A stretch of 64,000 bases of DNA from the NCBI GenBank assembly GCA_963669155.1, contig OZ022594.1:1966939-2030938 (forward strand), given 5' to 3'. This DNA is from Arbacia lixula (lineage: Eukaryota > Echinodermata > Echinoidea > Arbacioida > Arbaciidae). The notes below the pieces were generated by a model, which saw nothing but the letters and a program-made list of their open reading frames with translations, did not search any database and was not told the DNA's origin. The position numbers were made by a program, and so were the translations under genes. Of this stretch, positions 1 through 12,454 are shown in pieces (position 1 is the stretch's first letter; every line of letters starts with the position of its first letter).

Positions 1-1268
1 ACAATGTGGTTATCGCTGTAGTGATTCTCTCACATTGATGTCACTGAGGGCAGCATTCGCGGTCCAAATGTCGCAACCTCCACTGGTGTATTTACTGAGT
101 ACATGTACATCTCATGTGCGTACTGAGTAGAGGCCTCATTACTCATCCAGATTCTTCATGTACATGTAGTACGTTGATGCTTTATGCTTCAGAAGACTGC
201 TGAATAGCTGAACACTAGTTTATTAGCACTCTTAATGCCTGCTTTGCAGTCCCAAACAGCCTTCTGGGATGAACCACGAGGGGCCGGCATCTTTCATCTG
301 TTTTCCAGTATGCTTTCTGGCCACTGAAACCAGGTTTTATCACCCTGGTATTGATAAGTGAAGTGGGGTCTTAGCATTCACAGAGAGTGCATGGCTCTTC
401 TATACACAGGACGTCCATTCAAGTTCCTATCCAAGGCACTGAGCTGAGCACTGCCTTCTGTTTAGCCTTTCTTTCAGGCTGTAGAGTCTGCTTCTTTCTG
501 ATGCACCACTGCAACCATGACTTTAGAAGTCACATCTCAACACTTAAGTTCTTAAGTTAAGTCTGGACGCTTACTTCAAACCAAATACTTTCTCTATGGA
601 TTCTGACGGAGAAAGGAATAGTCTACATGTACAGAGTCAGTCGTGGCTCCAGCACCACACCCCATAGAGAAATGGACTCTACAGTCTACAACCTAGGCTA
701 ACTAAGGGACTCTTTTGTCATCTGTCCTTCTGGTAGCCTATAGACAGAGTGGTAAATGTTATGTAATAATCCAATGATAGGGGCTGAGTGTAAACAACAA
801 TACAACATTGTCATGCACCAATGCACCAGTCATATGATCCTAGGGTCTAGACTACTGCTGAATGCATGGATACACAGAAACCCTTTAGTTTTCTTAGCCC
901 CGGACTATCCTTAGCCCCGTACTATCCTTAGCCCCGGACTATTATTTGAAGCTCTTTACACTATCATTTCTTGGCCCCATACCCAGCTAAGGAAACCATC
1001 ATGTTCCCACTCAAAATTGTTAGCCCCGGGCTTTTCTTGACAGCTATTGAATATTTATGAGTGTACGTCTTGCATACATGGAGGTGATAAATTATGCAAC
1101 ATCATATTATGCAAAGGAACCATGTATTGAAAAGCGTTTCAAAACATGTATTGTATTAAGAAATGCTTACTCTTAATTTAAAACCACACATTACAGTGGC
1201 TATTAAGTATTTTGGCTTTTTCAGCTTGCTTAATTAAGTAAAATTCCTTCATGTGATCTGAATATGGC
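1..1268. other. Non-coding stretch, no gene seen
   Basis: No long open frame or recognisable coding motif is present. Around 894-946 a 17-18 bp phrase (ttagccccggactatcc) occurs about three times in tandem and recurs once more near 1020. The same ttagcc word is part of the minisatellite unit that begins just downstream, so the two may share an origin, though this is only a resemblance. Confidence 0.5.
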
Positions 1269-2655
1269 TTATGCCATTTTTCTAAGCCAAGCCAAATGCT
1301 AAGTAAATTGTGTACCTAATCCAAAGAAATAATATGCCATTTTTCTTAGCCAAGCCGAATGCTAAGTAAATTGTGTACCTAATCCAAAGAAATAATATGC
1401 CATTTTTCTTAGCCAAGCCGAATGCTAAGCAAATTGTGTACCTAATCCAAAGAAATAATATGCCATTTTTCTTAGCCAAGCCGAATGCTAAGTAAATTGT
1501 GTACCTAATCCAAAGAAATAATATGCCATTTTTCTTAGCCAAGCCGAATGCTAAGTAAATTGTGTATCTAATCCAAAGAAATAATATGCCATTTTCTTAG
1601 CCAAGCCGAATGCTAAGTAAATTGTGTACCTAATCCAAAGAAATAATATGCCATTTTTCTTAGCCAAGCCGAATGCTAAGTAAATTGTGTACCTAATCCC
1701 AAGAAATAATATGTCATTTTTCTTAGCCAAGCCGAATGCTAAGTACATTGTGTACCTAATCCAAAGAAATAATATGCCATTTTTCTTAGCCAAGCTGAAT
1801 GCTAAGTAAATTGTGTACCTAATCCAAAGAAATAATATGCCATTTTTCTTAGCCAAGCCGAATGCTAAGTAAATTGTGTACCTAATCCAAAGAAATAATA
1901 TGCCATTTTTCTTAGCCAAGCCGAATGCTAAGTAAATTGTGTACCTAATCCAAAGAAATAATATGCCATTTTTCTTAGCCAAGCCGAATGCTAAGTAAAT
2001 TGTGTACCTAATCCAAAGAAATAATGTGCCATTTTTCTTAGCCAAGCTGAATGCTAAGTAAATTGTGTACCTAATCCAAAGAAATAATATGCCATTTTTC
2101 TTAGCCAAGCCAAATGCAAAGTAAATTGTGTACCTAATCCAAAGAAATAATATGCCATTTTTCTTAGCCAAGCCAAATGCTAAGTAAATTGTGTATCTAA
2201 TCCAAAGAAATAATATGCCATTTTTCTTAGCCAAGCCGAATGCTAAGTAAATTGTGTACCTAATCCAAAGAAATAATATGCCATTTTTCTTAGCCAAGCC
2301 AAATGCTAAGTAAATTGTGTACCTAATCCAAAGAAATAATATGCCATTTTTCTTAGCCAAGCCAAATGCTAAGTAAATTGTGTACCTAATCCAAAGAAAT
2401 AATATGCCATTTTTCTTAGCCAAGCCGAATGCTAAGTAAATTGTGTATCTAATCCAAAGAAATAATATGCCATTTTTCTTAGCCAAGCCGAATGCTAAGT
2501 ACATTGTGTACCTAATCCAAAGAAATAATATGCCATTTTTCTTAGCCAAGCCGAATGCAAAGTAAATTGTGTATCTAATCCAAAGAAATAATATGCCATT
2601 TTTCTTAGCCAAGCCGAATGCTAAGTAAATTGTGTACCTAATCCAAGGAAATAAT
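1269..2655. repeat. 63-bp minisatellite, about 22 copies
   Basis: The unit (ttagccaagccgaatgctaa... to ...atatgccatttttc) is 63 bp and repeats with very few substitutions: cc/tg after aagc, a/c in gtaaatt, t/c in gtacct. Because 63 is a multiple of three, the minus strand stays open through most of the array and would encode a 21-residue repeat containing NGILFLWIRYTIYLAFGL. A single-base deletion near 1593 breaks that frame. The regular frame follows from unit length, and nothing upstream suggests a promoter or start context, so it is treated as non-coding satellite DNA. Confidence 0.95.
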
Positions 2656-2734
2656 TGAATACCAGCCAAGACTTTTGACTTTTTATCATCTCTCTTTCTA
2701 AATCTCTGCGTTTTTGTTTGCTTGCCTGTCTGCC

Positions 2735-2781
2735 TCTGCCTCTCCCTCCCCTCCCCCTCCCCCTTCCCTCCCCCTCCACCT
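2735..2781. repeat. Polypyrimidine tract, G-rich on minus strand
   Basis: A nearly pure C/T stretch lies just beyond the minisatellite. The minus strand has several GGG to GGGGG runs separated by one or two purines, which meets the usual pattern for G-quadruplex or triplex-prone DNA. Confidence 0.7.
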
Positions 2782-3855
2782 TGAGTAATTAAGAGTTTTA
2801 TATTTGAAATCATATCATCAATATGCCTCCCCTCACAAGGAATGGAGTTGCTTCATCGAACCTGATCTTGTGCAACTGAACATTTATTATCAGTTTATAA
2901 TACATGAACAAAGTATCTTTGCCACACAATTCTGGTATGTAAAGCTCACTACATTTCACACAACTTTTGTATGTTTAAGGTTTTTATGTAAAAATGTATG
3001 GATTTCAAAATATATTGGTTCAAATATGCCAACACACGTGGCACTGGGCTCTATTCATTGGGGCAGGCCATGGGTTAATATACATGTATGATTGGTATAG
3101 ATGCTTACATGTATCTGTATGTCAATACAATGCACTTATATTTGTTTGTAAGTGTAAATCGGTTTTGAACTATGTCAATGTAATCTAAAGATATTACATC
3201 TTCAGAGTTTGCACTGCCATTGACGTACTTCAATAAATACCATACTCCTAGTAGGAAATAAAGAAATATGTGTACGTGTACAAGTGAAGCTGCCTAGTCT
3301 AGAAATACAGACTCAATCATGAGACACAACATGGGTCTAGTAAGATCAGGTGACCAGCTGACTTGTGCCCCTTGTCTTACTTTGCATGTCCTTGAGTCTG
3401 AACTAAGGAGACTAGCTTCAACATGTCTACATGTATGCCTATCAGACTTACAACTCAGGGGTTAGTCTTAGTTACAGACTCAGATTTTAGGTTTGTGTGT
3501 TGCAATAGAGTTTGTATCTGACTCTCTGTAGACTTCTCTGGTCTAGAAGCATGTCATTAGGAGAAAAACAAAATCAGTTGAGGGGGCTGATATAACAAGC
3601 ACATTGAACTACATTTTTGCATTAAATACCCTATGAAAAACAATTCACATGGTCTCTATCATTAATTGTGGGGTCTACATTTATGTACATCACATTACGT
3701 AACATGAAATACTTATATTTTGACAGACGCACATGTGCAGGTAAGTTGTATACTATCGATGATGGTCTACTTATTCAGACTGACGAGGTTTTGGGCCTAT
3801 GAAATTATCTTAAAGGCAACAACAACAAAAAAAACAAAAATATCAATTAACACTA
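2782..3855. other. Non-coding stretch, no gene seen
   Basis: Short frames of 60-95 codons occur here, but none has a recognisable domain, codon bias or splice context. The DNA is AT-rich with scattered tacatgta words. Confidence 0.4.
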
Positions 3856-4231
3856 AAGGGCATATACTGTACTGGGAAGACAAAAAGGCCTTCAAAAGGA
3901 GATCATGAGCAATCTTCTTGCCAATGGTCTCAAATTCATGTATTTTCCATTTTACAAACTTGATGAAAGGTATTTGCTCTCAAATGATCTACATTTGAAG
4001 TAATACATGTAAATTATTAAATCACAATTCCTCAAAATGTTCAGGCCGAACAATTCAAGGATGTTATTTAATCACTAATTACTCCAAATGTGGATCATTT
4101 GAGAGCAAACAACTTTCAGCAAGTTTCTAAAATGGACATTACATGAATTTAAGACCATTGGCAAGAAGATTGCTCACGGTCACCTTTTGAAGGCTTTGTC
4201 GTCTTCCCAGTACAGTATACTGTATGCCCTT
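3856..4231. mobile_element. Palindromic MITE, copy 1
   Basis: The two halves are inverted copies of each other. The left end begins AAGGGCATATACTGTACTGG and the right end is its imperfect complement ending in ACTGTATGCCCTT. TA flanks both ends (3854-3855 and 4232-4233), matching the TA target duplication of Tc1/mariner-like elements. Internal words such as cttcttgccaatggtct recur inverted. A second copy lies at 19359-19723. No coding capacity is seen. Confidence 0.85.
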
Positions 4232-4330
4232 TAATAGGACTAGGAATAAAACTGAGAATAGCACCACCAGCCATTACAGTAAATGCCGATATTGATGATG
4301 ATAACAGCAATAGCAATAATGATAAAATGA

Positions 4331-4897
4331 TATTAATAATGACAATTAATGATGATATTGTTCAGTGGGATATTAACAATCATGAAAAAGCACCAAAAAA
4401 TGACAACAGTAATATTAATTTGCATCATTACTGAGAAAAATAGAAATCTGGCGACCTGGCCCCCGATATAAAATACATTTTTTGATTGGTTGTGTTTCAA
4501 CAAAAAAGTGATTCAAAGAACACACTGAGGTTGACCTCAAAGGGAAAGTCCCTGAAGTTAAATTGGTTTTGATAAAAGCAGAAACATAAAAGAACCTACT
4601 AGTGATGGTTTGTCAGAAATCCATCAAAGGAGAACAGATTTATGATTTTTTTTCTTCATTCATATGGAATTTTCAAATTCTTGATTTTTCTGATGTCACT
4701 TGCGAGCTTCTACATGTATGCTACAGTAAGTTGTGCACTATTTTTTCTTAAATTTCCATCTTCTAAAAAAAAAAAAAAACATTTTAGCTATTTGCATTTG
4801 ACACATTTTTTACACACATACCTCCGTGAAAAAGATTGACTACTTCATAAAAAAATTGGTAACTAGAGAAATTTGACTGCATTGAAGTATACTGGTA
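4331..4897 (+). repeat. 567-bp direct duplication, first copy
   Basis: The segment from tattaataatgacaattaat to gaagtatactggta is followed immediately by a copy that appears identical, including a 14-15 A run. It contains a diverged half of the CRE-type MITE family (agggaaagtccctgaagtta, and gatgtcacttgcgagcttc in place of the CRE/E-box word). Confidence 0.92.
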
Positions 4898-5464
4898 TAT
4901 TAATAATGACAATTAATGATGATATTGTTCAGTGGGATATTAACAATCATGAAAAAGCACCAAAAAATGACAACAGTAATATTAATTTGCATCATTACTG
5001 AGAAAAATAGAAATCTGGCGACCTGGCCCCCGATATAAAATACATTTTTTGATTGGTTGTGTTTCAACAAAAAAGTGATTCAAAGAACACACTGAGGTTG
5101 ACCTCAAAGGGAAAGTCCCTGAAGTTAAATTGGTTTTGATAAAAGCAGAAACATAAAAGAACCTACTAGTGATGGTTTGTCAGAAATCCATCAAAGGAGA
5201 ACAGATTTATGATTTTTTTTCTTCATTCATATGGAATTTTCAAATTCTTGATTTTTCTGATGTCACTTGCGAGCTTCTACATGTATGCTACAGTAAGTTG
5301 TGCACTATTTTTTCTTAAATTTCCATCTTCTAAAAAAAAAAAAAAACATTTTAGCTATTTGCATTTGACACATTTTTTACACACATACCTCCGTGAAAAA
5401 GATTGACTACTTCATAAAAAAATTGGTAACTAGAGAAATTTGACTGCATTGAAGTATACTGGTA
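4898..5464 (+). repeat. 567-bp direct duplication, second copy
   Basis: This is the adjacent head-to-tail copy of 4331-4897. Matching 65-codon frames (4642-4839 and 5209-5406) sit at exactly the same offset and translate identically, showing that no frame-changing difference exists. The lack of visible divergence implies a very recent duplication or an assembly or haplotype artefact. Confidence 0.92.
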
Positions 5465-5945
5465 TGCCACTGCCCTCCTGCATAGACACTGAAGTATTGA
5501 CCTGTGACCTTTGACCTATGAGACCTAAAATCTGTGCAGTGAACTGTCCTGTCATACGTCATCATTGTACAAATTTTGATAAAATCTGATCCATTATTTC
5601 TCAAGTTATATCATGTAAAAATTGAAATTTGAGGAAGTAAACTTGAAAGATGACATGTGAGCATTGCCCGATCTGACCTAAGATTTAATCACTGAATTAT
5701 ATTATCATTGAAACATTTTTGGTGAAGTTTAGTTTGATATTTCTTGAGTTATCATATAAAAAAATTAAATTTTAAGATTTGACTTAATAAATCCTTTCAA
5801 GGGGAGGTCTTCACCCTGCAGTAGGCCGAACTTGGCTGCTGCTGCTACTATTATCATTGTGCCAACTACCAAGGTTAATGAAATTTGGTCAATTATGTTT
5901 TGAGTTATCAAGTAAACAAGATCCGGATGGACAGACGGACAACCC
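5429..5945 (+). repeat. Dispersed repeat with DR1 half-sites
   Basis: It starts with tagagaaatttgactgc followed by gcctccgccctc-like sequence, also seen at 23106 and 29037, and ends in a gacagacggac tail like that at about 30225. At 5498-5517 three TGACCT half-sites are spaced by one base, giving two overlapping DR1 words. No protein is encoded. Confidence 0.6.
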
Positions 5946-6124
5946 GGAACATACTAGTAATAGTATCGGGCAACTTCCTTTACAACTCCAGGCATAAAAA
6001 GGGCAATTTATGAGATCATACACAGCACAACATGTATACATGTATGGGAGTGCAGCTGGCAAGTGACATAACAAAAAAAAGTCCATGTATGCCTCCACAA
6101 TGAACTAACCATATGGCCATACAG

Positions 6125-6285
6125 AGCATATGGGAGTGCAGCTTGCAATTGATGTCACAACATTAAAACCTTCAAAAGTCCTGACTTTCTTATCTTTGAC
6201 GGATTTTCGTCACACCTTAATATGTTGCTTTCATTTTCCTGCTATGAAGGAAACCAATGTAACTTTAGGGTGGACGCTCTTTTAG
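6125..6285. mobile_element. Diverged half of CRE-type MITE
   Basis: The segment reads gggagtgcagcttgcaattgatgtcac, then gacggattttcgtcacacct, then gaaggaaaccaatgtaacttt and agggtggacgctc. This order matches the right half of the better copies at 23171-23657 and 62021-62320, so it is read as an old fragment of the family. Confidence 0.5.
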
Positions 6286-6509
6286 AGAGATACAACAATG
6301 TTTAGAGTACCAATTTGCAAAAACATCAAAGCTCTAGTGTCTCAGAAAGATACAGCATTGATAAGATAAGATCATTTTCAGGCTAGGATATACATATAAT
6401 TCTGTGGAGGCACAACACTTACTTGCTTCTGACGGCGACCGATGGCACATCGTCTTCCCGTGGTAGCAATCTATCCCTGCTACTGTACTGCACGCTCGGG
6501 TCATCCTCC

Positions 6510-7140
6510 AGGCTCGTCATGGCTGCTCAGGCTTGGATCAATCAGGTCAGACCTCCCAACACGGATATCTACATGTAGGAACATGAATGGAATGGAGAAT
6601 TGCATACGGGTCATCTGATCTAGATCTAGTGACGAAATAGCGAGTTACTTCATGATCGGGATAGCTCAAGTTATCATTCAAGCTCGTCATGGTTGTCTGC
6701 TTGTATAAATCAGGTCAGACCTTCCCAAAACGGATATCTACATGTGGGAACATGAATGGAATGAAGAATTGCATTCGGGTCATCTCATCTAGATCTAATG
6801 ACAAAATAGCGAGTTACTTCATGATCGGGATAGCTCAAGTTATCATCTAAGCTCGTCATTGTTGTCTGCTTGTATCAATCAGGTCAGACCTTCCCAAAAC
6901 TGATCTATATGTAGGAACATGAATGGAATGGAGAATTGCATTAGGGTAAGCTCATCTAGATCTAGTGACGAAATAGTGAGTTATTTCATGATCGGGATAG
7001 CTCAAGTTATCATCCAAGCTCGTTATGGTTGTCTGCTTGTATCAATCAGGTCAGACCTTCCCAAAATGGATCTAGGAACATAAATGGAAGGTAGAGTTGC
7101 ATCAGGGTCATCTTCATCTACATGTACACAGTGGCGAAAT
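6510..7140 (+). repeat. Tandem repeat, about 168 bp x 4
   Basis: Units begin gctcgtcatggttgtctgc at about 6512, 6682, 6851 and 7018 and run through gtcagacc, gaacatgaatggaatgg, tctagatctagtgacgaaat and catgatcgggatagctcaag. Divergence is moderate, and the last unit is degenerate after 7075. Confidence 0.85.
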
Positions 7141-8074
7141 AGGTTGCTACTTTGTTATCGGGTTTAATAGCCCCACAGGAATATGGGGACACACTCAAAG
7201 ACGCGACCTTAAGGGTGCTAGTTATTGAAGTGACAAGTAACAACAAAGCCAGGTATTTTTATAATTTCTTTTTGTATCGTGCTAATAACAGTCATTTGAC
7301 ATCGGAGAGCAGCTAGACACCGCTACAAAAGCTGACAGGAACAAATCTTGAATTTTCTCCTAATGAATTGGTAAGCCGATATGAATTTGTAGGTTTAGCG
7401 GCATGGCATGAATGTTTGAATCATGGGAGGACTTTTAAAATGTCGAAAAATTTGGTGGATTTCAAGTCCCCACAAATTTATTTGCACCATAACCACAAAT
7501 CCTATGGACCTGAACATGTGTATACAGCAAGTATATTACACATGTAACAGGTATGGGTTAGGGTAGGGTAATGTTTAGAAAGTTAAATATCTAATTTTAG
7601 AGGAATTTTGTGGCCCTAAAACCACCAAAATTAATCCCTTTTAATCGCTCACCACAGGTAACAATGGCTTTTCAGTGTGCGGGCACACATTTACTTACTG
7701 CGGGCTGCGTAGTACCGAGCTTTGGAGCAAGGAAGTTGAGATTTGCAGTGTTTAGACTAGTAAATTTGAGGAAATTCTCTTGCTCAAAACTCAAATGTAT
7801 TGTACACATTTACAGAGAATAAACACCTGAATGTTCTCGTGGTTGCTTTGAACATGATTTTAATCCATGTTGCCTTTTTTTTAATTTTAAACATACTCTG
7901 GTAGCTCAGGGCTCCGGTCATGAAAATCTTTGCAGCTGCAATGATGAAGATTGAAGTTTTTGTCATGCGCTAGTTCTCTATTACGATTCGTGTGTATTAT
8001 GTTTTTAACAACAGTCCATCACCGTAGCTCTCTTTTCAGACCATTTTTTTTTCTCTTTCGATTATTATTGAAAA
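7141..8074. other. Non-coding stretch, no gene seen
   Basis: There are no convincing reading frames. The stretch ends at the target duplication of the next transposon. Confidence 0.4.
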
Positions 8075-8082
8075 AGATTTTT

Positions 8083-9736
8083 GGGTATTATGCACTTTAC
8101 CGACTTGCCTTAGCAACGAGTTCAAGTTCAAACCTTGAAAGAGGCCAGAGGCCTCCTTATACTGTATAAGCTGTTATTTTCGCGAGGGTTTTATTTTCGC
8201 GAATTTCGCGAATGAACGAGCAAACGCGAATTTAACAACGCGCGAAAATATTCTCATATCAACTTGCAACATTACGAGATTATACTAAGTACTAACACGC
8301 ATGGCGAACAAATGCAGCAGCATACAGCGCATGCCTCACACACATGTACTACTAGTATGTTATAGATTGGGGCTCGGTGCATGTGATTGTGTGTCCAGCT
8401 GGGTTGGGCCGGCCCTGGGGCGTGCATGCAGTTTGGAGTTGTGTGCACATAGATTGGGGCTCGGTGCATGTGAAAGAAATACTACACACGGCGAAAATAA
8501 GTGAGTAATGGATTTGTTACTGTGAATGGAGCTGTATGTACAAACATCACGAGAACAAGTGAGCTGAGACTGAGTGTTTACAAACAGCATGGTCGTATGA
8601 TGTCAGGGAATTTCCCTGGATGAGTGTACGTGAACGCGAATTTAACAACACGCGAATATGTGGCAGAAGCCGCCATTCGCGAAAATATATGTACGCGAAA
8701 ATAACAGCTTATACAGTAAAGTATTTGAGCCCGGTAGGGCTCAAAACCGGGAAAAAAGGCAGATTTGGGGCCGCAAAAGTGGAAAAAACGGTTCCACAGC
8801 AAAACAAACCCTCCTATACTACAGCTTTAGCTGTAGTAGGTTTGAAAAATCAGCATATTAATTATTAATTAAAAACAATTAATTAATTAGTGAGGAGCTA
8901 AAAATGTTATTTGTGAATGAGAGTCCGGAACTATTTTCAGATGAAAAAGCATGAAAAATAATCAAAGTCCAAAGTTTACACGTGAGTCTATGGAGCTTGG
9001 CATCAGCGCGTCTATGACAAGCGTAATACGCGCGTAATGCGCACTTTTTTCATTGTAGTTGACTGCGATTGCGTGCTATGCACGCTATGTTTTCCATTGC
9101 ATTGACTCCTGTGTTAAAGCCCTAGCTATACTGCCAGCAGTTAACTGTATACTAAACGGCAGTTCTAGAATCGTAGCAATCGTCCAGGAAATCATGTTGT
9201 TATGGTGAAATTGTGTTGTCGTTTATTGCAATTGGATCACGTCGATGAATATCGCGGAGAGAACAATGTTTGAGGATAACTTGTGGGATCAATTTTGCTT
9301 TTTGTTCTAGTGGTTTTTAACCGTCGGCGAGGAGATAATGAATTGGATAATTGATTGGATTTGGATGTGTTAAAGACGGATTTACAATTAAAGGTAAATG
9401 AATCGTTGGCTCGACCTTAAAAAAACCTAGACCTAGGCATAACCCTAACCCTAAACCTAAGACCTACAATTGGCTAACCTAACCCTAATTTTAAGGTATT
9501 TAGGACAGGAACTAGGTGTTTCAGCGGATGGATATCGTCGCCCAAAACACTCTGGATACTAGCGAGTCGCTGTAGAAACCCATGGCAATCGTATCTCGAC
9601 CTAAAACTTGTAGGGACCCAATCACTCAAGTCAGTTCACATCGAGGATTGATCTAGATGACGTCAGATACTCGTTGCTAACCTTCTTAACCTCGTTGCTA
9701 GAGGTGGGACTCAAGTCGGTAAAGTGCATAATACCC
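8083..9736. mobile_element. TIR transposon, 8-bp target duplication
   Basis: Termini are inverted: the left end GGGTATTATGCACTTTACCG and its complement at the right end match over 25 bp (to cgacttg), with a related agcaacgag word further in on both sides. The 8-bp AGATTTTT directly flanks both ends (8075-8082 and 9737-9744), a perfect target duplication. An 8-bp duplication is typical of hAT and P superfamilies. No transposase frame is visible, so it is non-autonomous. A second element is nested inside at 8162-8716. Confidence 0.85.
8162..8716. mobile_element. Nested CpG-rich MITE, TA target
   Basis: Inverted ends begin CTGTATAAGCTGTTATTTTC and both are flanked by TA (8160-8161 and 8717-8718). 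The interior has many cgcgaa and ttcgcg words in inverted arrangement (cgcgaatttaacaac near both ends). It sits wholly within the 8083-9736 transposon, so it inserted later. A related degenerate fragment lies at about 25825-25920. Confidence 0.85.
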
Positions 9737-9744
9737 AGATTTTT

Positions 9745-11080
9745 TTTTATTGAAAAAAGGTTTCATGTCACTCCATGGCCATGATTTTTGCCATTGTCCC
9801 CCACCCCCCCTAACTTACACATGCACAAGTCCCACAAAATAAATAACGTCATTATGAGAGGAAATACTTTGAACTTGAAGTGAACTCTGAAGTACCCATA
9901 TTTTTGGCATATAAATAAGCTTGACAGAGTTTTGTACTTTGTCCGGTGCTTATGACTTTATGTGCTAAGCTGAATGGGGACGAGGGTCGAGGGGTACTTA
10001 TTGGTTACTGCATACTAATGATACTCGTTTTATCATACAATGTTCCTATTCAAGTCGATGTAAATATTAAATGGTTGAAATAATCTGATGACGTGTCCGA
10101 TCTGATGCGTCCACGGGCATGACGGGCCGGGCCATCCGCGCCCCGATACACTCCCGAGTCCCGAGACCTGTCACGAGACCTGCCCCGTGCTTGTGGCTGC
10201 GGCCTTACCTGGCTATGCCTCAGTTTGAAGCCGAGTTAGGCTCTAAACTTTGTCACGAAGAAAGCATCAACATATTCACGATAATATTCATATTTAAACC
10301 CCACATTTAAGAACAAAGTAATCATTATGTTCAGTTTGAAGGTTGGCAATGTTTCTTACCAAAATTTGACGAAAATCGGGAATGTCTTTTCTTCAATTTG
10401 ATGTTTTACTTTCAGCATGAACGGAGAATTTTCACCGACACATCGATCATTAGCTTTGGTGATGGGAAAAGCGCGTTCACATCGCAATAAACTAGCCCAA
10501 AGATCGTACGCTCCTTGGCAAAGGCCCAGGCCAGGGGCGGGTGACAGTGTTATGTACATCTCCTTAGCTAATATTCTCTAGATGCTGTTTCTAAGGTTTG
10601 ATTTCGTCTGAGACTAATTTCACTGAAGTTACAGTGGTATCAGTTGGATCATATGATTTGATTTTCTTTTACCTTCTCAAGTCCAAATCAGCACTTATAT
10701 ACAATATACAATTATACATTCTTTATACATACATTTCTTTGGAATCACCGAATCAGACCATATTTCTAAAATCAAAGTGATATCCATTATGGATGTGAAT
10801 CATGATTACCTTAGGTTAAGACTACAGACAATGGTTTTAAAATGAATATAGTTTGAAACCACAAACCAAATTGCACCTGCCTTACAAAATAATGAACAAC
10901 AATCTTCTAAGCGAGCCTACGTTTAGCCTCTCTTCTCGAATGATGACGGGGAAAAGCCCAAACTTGTGATATATAAGCCATTTTCTTACAAGCCCACTGT
11001 TGTGATTTACTAGTATAATCTTGGATGCATGAGATCCGCCCACCCTTCAGGGGAGGGTGTTGGGGGTATTCCGAAATGAA
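9745..11080. other. Non-coding stretch, no gene seen
   Basis: No coding signal. A small GC-rich patch at 10085-10215 has cccgagtcccgagacctg-like short duplications but no splice-bounded frame that could be supported. Confidence 0.35.
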
Positions 11081-11960
11081 CGATCAATTAGGGCCGACTT
11101 TGTTTACTTTATATTTCTCCACTAGAATCCATGTACATCATATCCAAAAGTTACGCAACTCTGTTTCTTTCACGAGATCGAGTAATTCTGACCCTACCAC
11201 TGAAATTTTTACATACAAATGGTCTCAAAAGAATCGTCCTAAACTGAACAGTAGTAAAACAGAATTCCTTCATTATATATATCATGTTTCCGAGAAACAG
11301 CCCCAATACAGAGTTTAGATCTTGATGAAACATCTATTCCTAGTAGCAAGTCATTTTAAAACTTCGGGGAAATCTCTTACTCACGAATGACATTTAAGAA
11401 ATTTATACCACATAAATGTCGCACTGCATCATATGCCCTTTATCGAACAGCAAAAAATCGAAATTATTTGGATAAACCTACAACTGAAAAACTAATCCAT
11501 GCATTTGTTCTATGTCATATTGATTTCTGTAACAGCCTAATTTTTGGTTTACCACAGCGACAAATAAAGAAACTACAAACTATCCAAAACTCTGCTGCAA
11601 GATTAGTTACTCAAACTGGAAAATATAAATCAATCACCCCTGTACTATGAAACTTACATTGGCTTCCTGTTCATTCTCGTATTTCTTTCAAATTATTATT
11701 TTTTTGCATATGAATGCTTCTATGAGATAGCTCCATCATATTTGACCAAACTATTAACTTTGCATCAGACTACTCGTACTCTAAGATCAAGCACAAAGCA
11801 GCTGTTTGCTATTCCTCCCGTTGTTACCAAAACACATGGTGAACGCTCATTTGCACATGCCTCTTCCGTCTTATGGAATGCACTTCCTAATTATATGAGC
11901 AATATACAAGATTTAGATAAGTTTAAGACTTCCTTAAAAAAGGTATTTGTTTAACAAGTA
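11080..11960 (+). pseudogene. Non-LTR retrotransposon RT C-terminal remnant
   Basis: Fragments in shifting frames match the C-terminal part of CR1/L2/Jockey-type reverse transcriptases. Around 11220-11315 the frame reads KLNSSKTEFL. At 11387-11650 it includes LYRTAKNRNYLDKPTTEKL, HAFVLCHIDFCNSLIFGLP and [16 protein letters not shown] stop follows, then LHWLPVHSRISFKL in the same frame, and 11742-11954 gives RTLRSSTKQLF and SFAHASSVLWNALPNY. This order (KTE, then LxxLQxIQNsAARL, then LHWLPVxxRI, then FsxaaprLWNsLP) is the signature of these elements. Frameshifts and stops make it a dead 5'-truncated copy. Confidence 0.85.
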
Positions 11961-12454
11961 ATGAACTCAGTGCCCAACACTCTTTACTGACTTTCTAATT
12001 TCATTCCTTAATTTCATCTCAGCTGCATAGGGACATGCGTAGCTATGTGTTATGCGCTGTGCAAGAACTGAATATTATTATTATCATTATAAAAACGATG
12101 TGAAATGATGCTGTAAATCACATTATGGATGGGACTTGGGTGGTCCCCAATGTAGAAGACGTGCAGTTTACAAGACTCATTATTATAACACCATGGATCT
12201 GCACCCGTTGATTTGTCAATGTTGTAATTTTTATTGCTTGTCAATCTGTACTAGCTATACATGTACATTCAACTAGGGTAAATGATACCGATGAAAATAA
12301 ATAGAACATTTCACGCCTTCAAATTGCTATATTCAGTATACCCATGTAGGTTGAATAATGTTACTAAATGTCGCTAAATCATTAAGATTGATAAGATATA
12401 CAAATATATGTAAAGTACCTGCTGTACGCAGAATTCTTCTAAATTGCATTTTCC

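Noticed and set aside
1551..2813. A 420-codon minus-strand frame across the minisatellite as a real repeat protein
   Set aside because: The frame exists because the unit is 63 bp. It starts inside the repeat on the other side of a frameshift and its 5' end is a polypyrimidine tract.
8301..8590. Overlapping frames on both strands at 8.3-8.6 kb
   Set aside because: They fall inside the nested MITE and reflect an internal duplication (gattggggctcggtgcatgt, twice), not coding sequence.
9436..9490. Telomere-like cctaaccctaa words
   Set aside because: Only a few irregular copies inside a transposon interior. Not a telomeric array.
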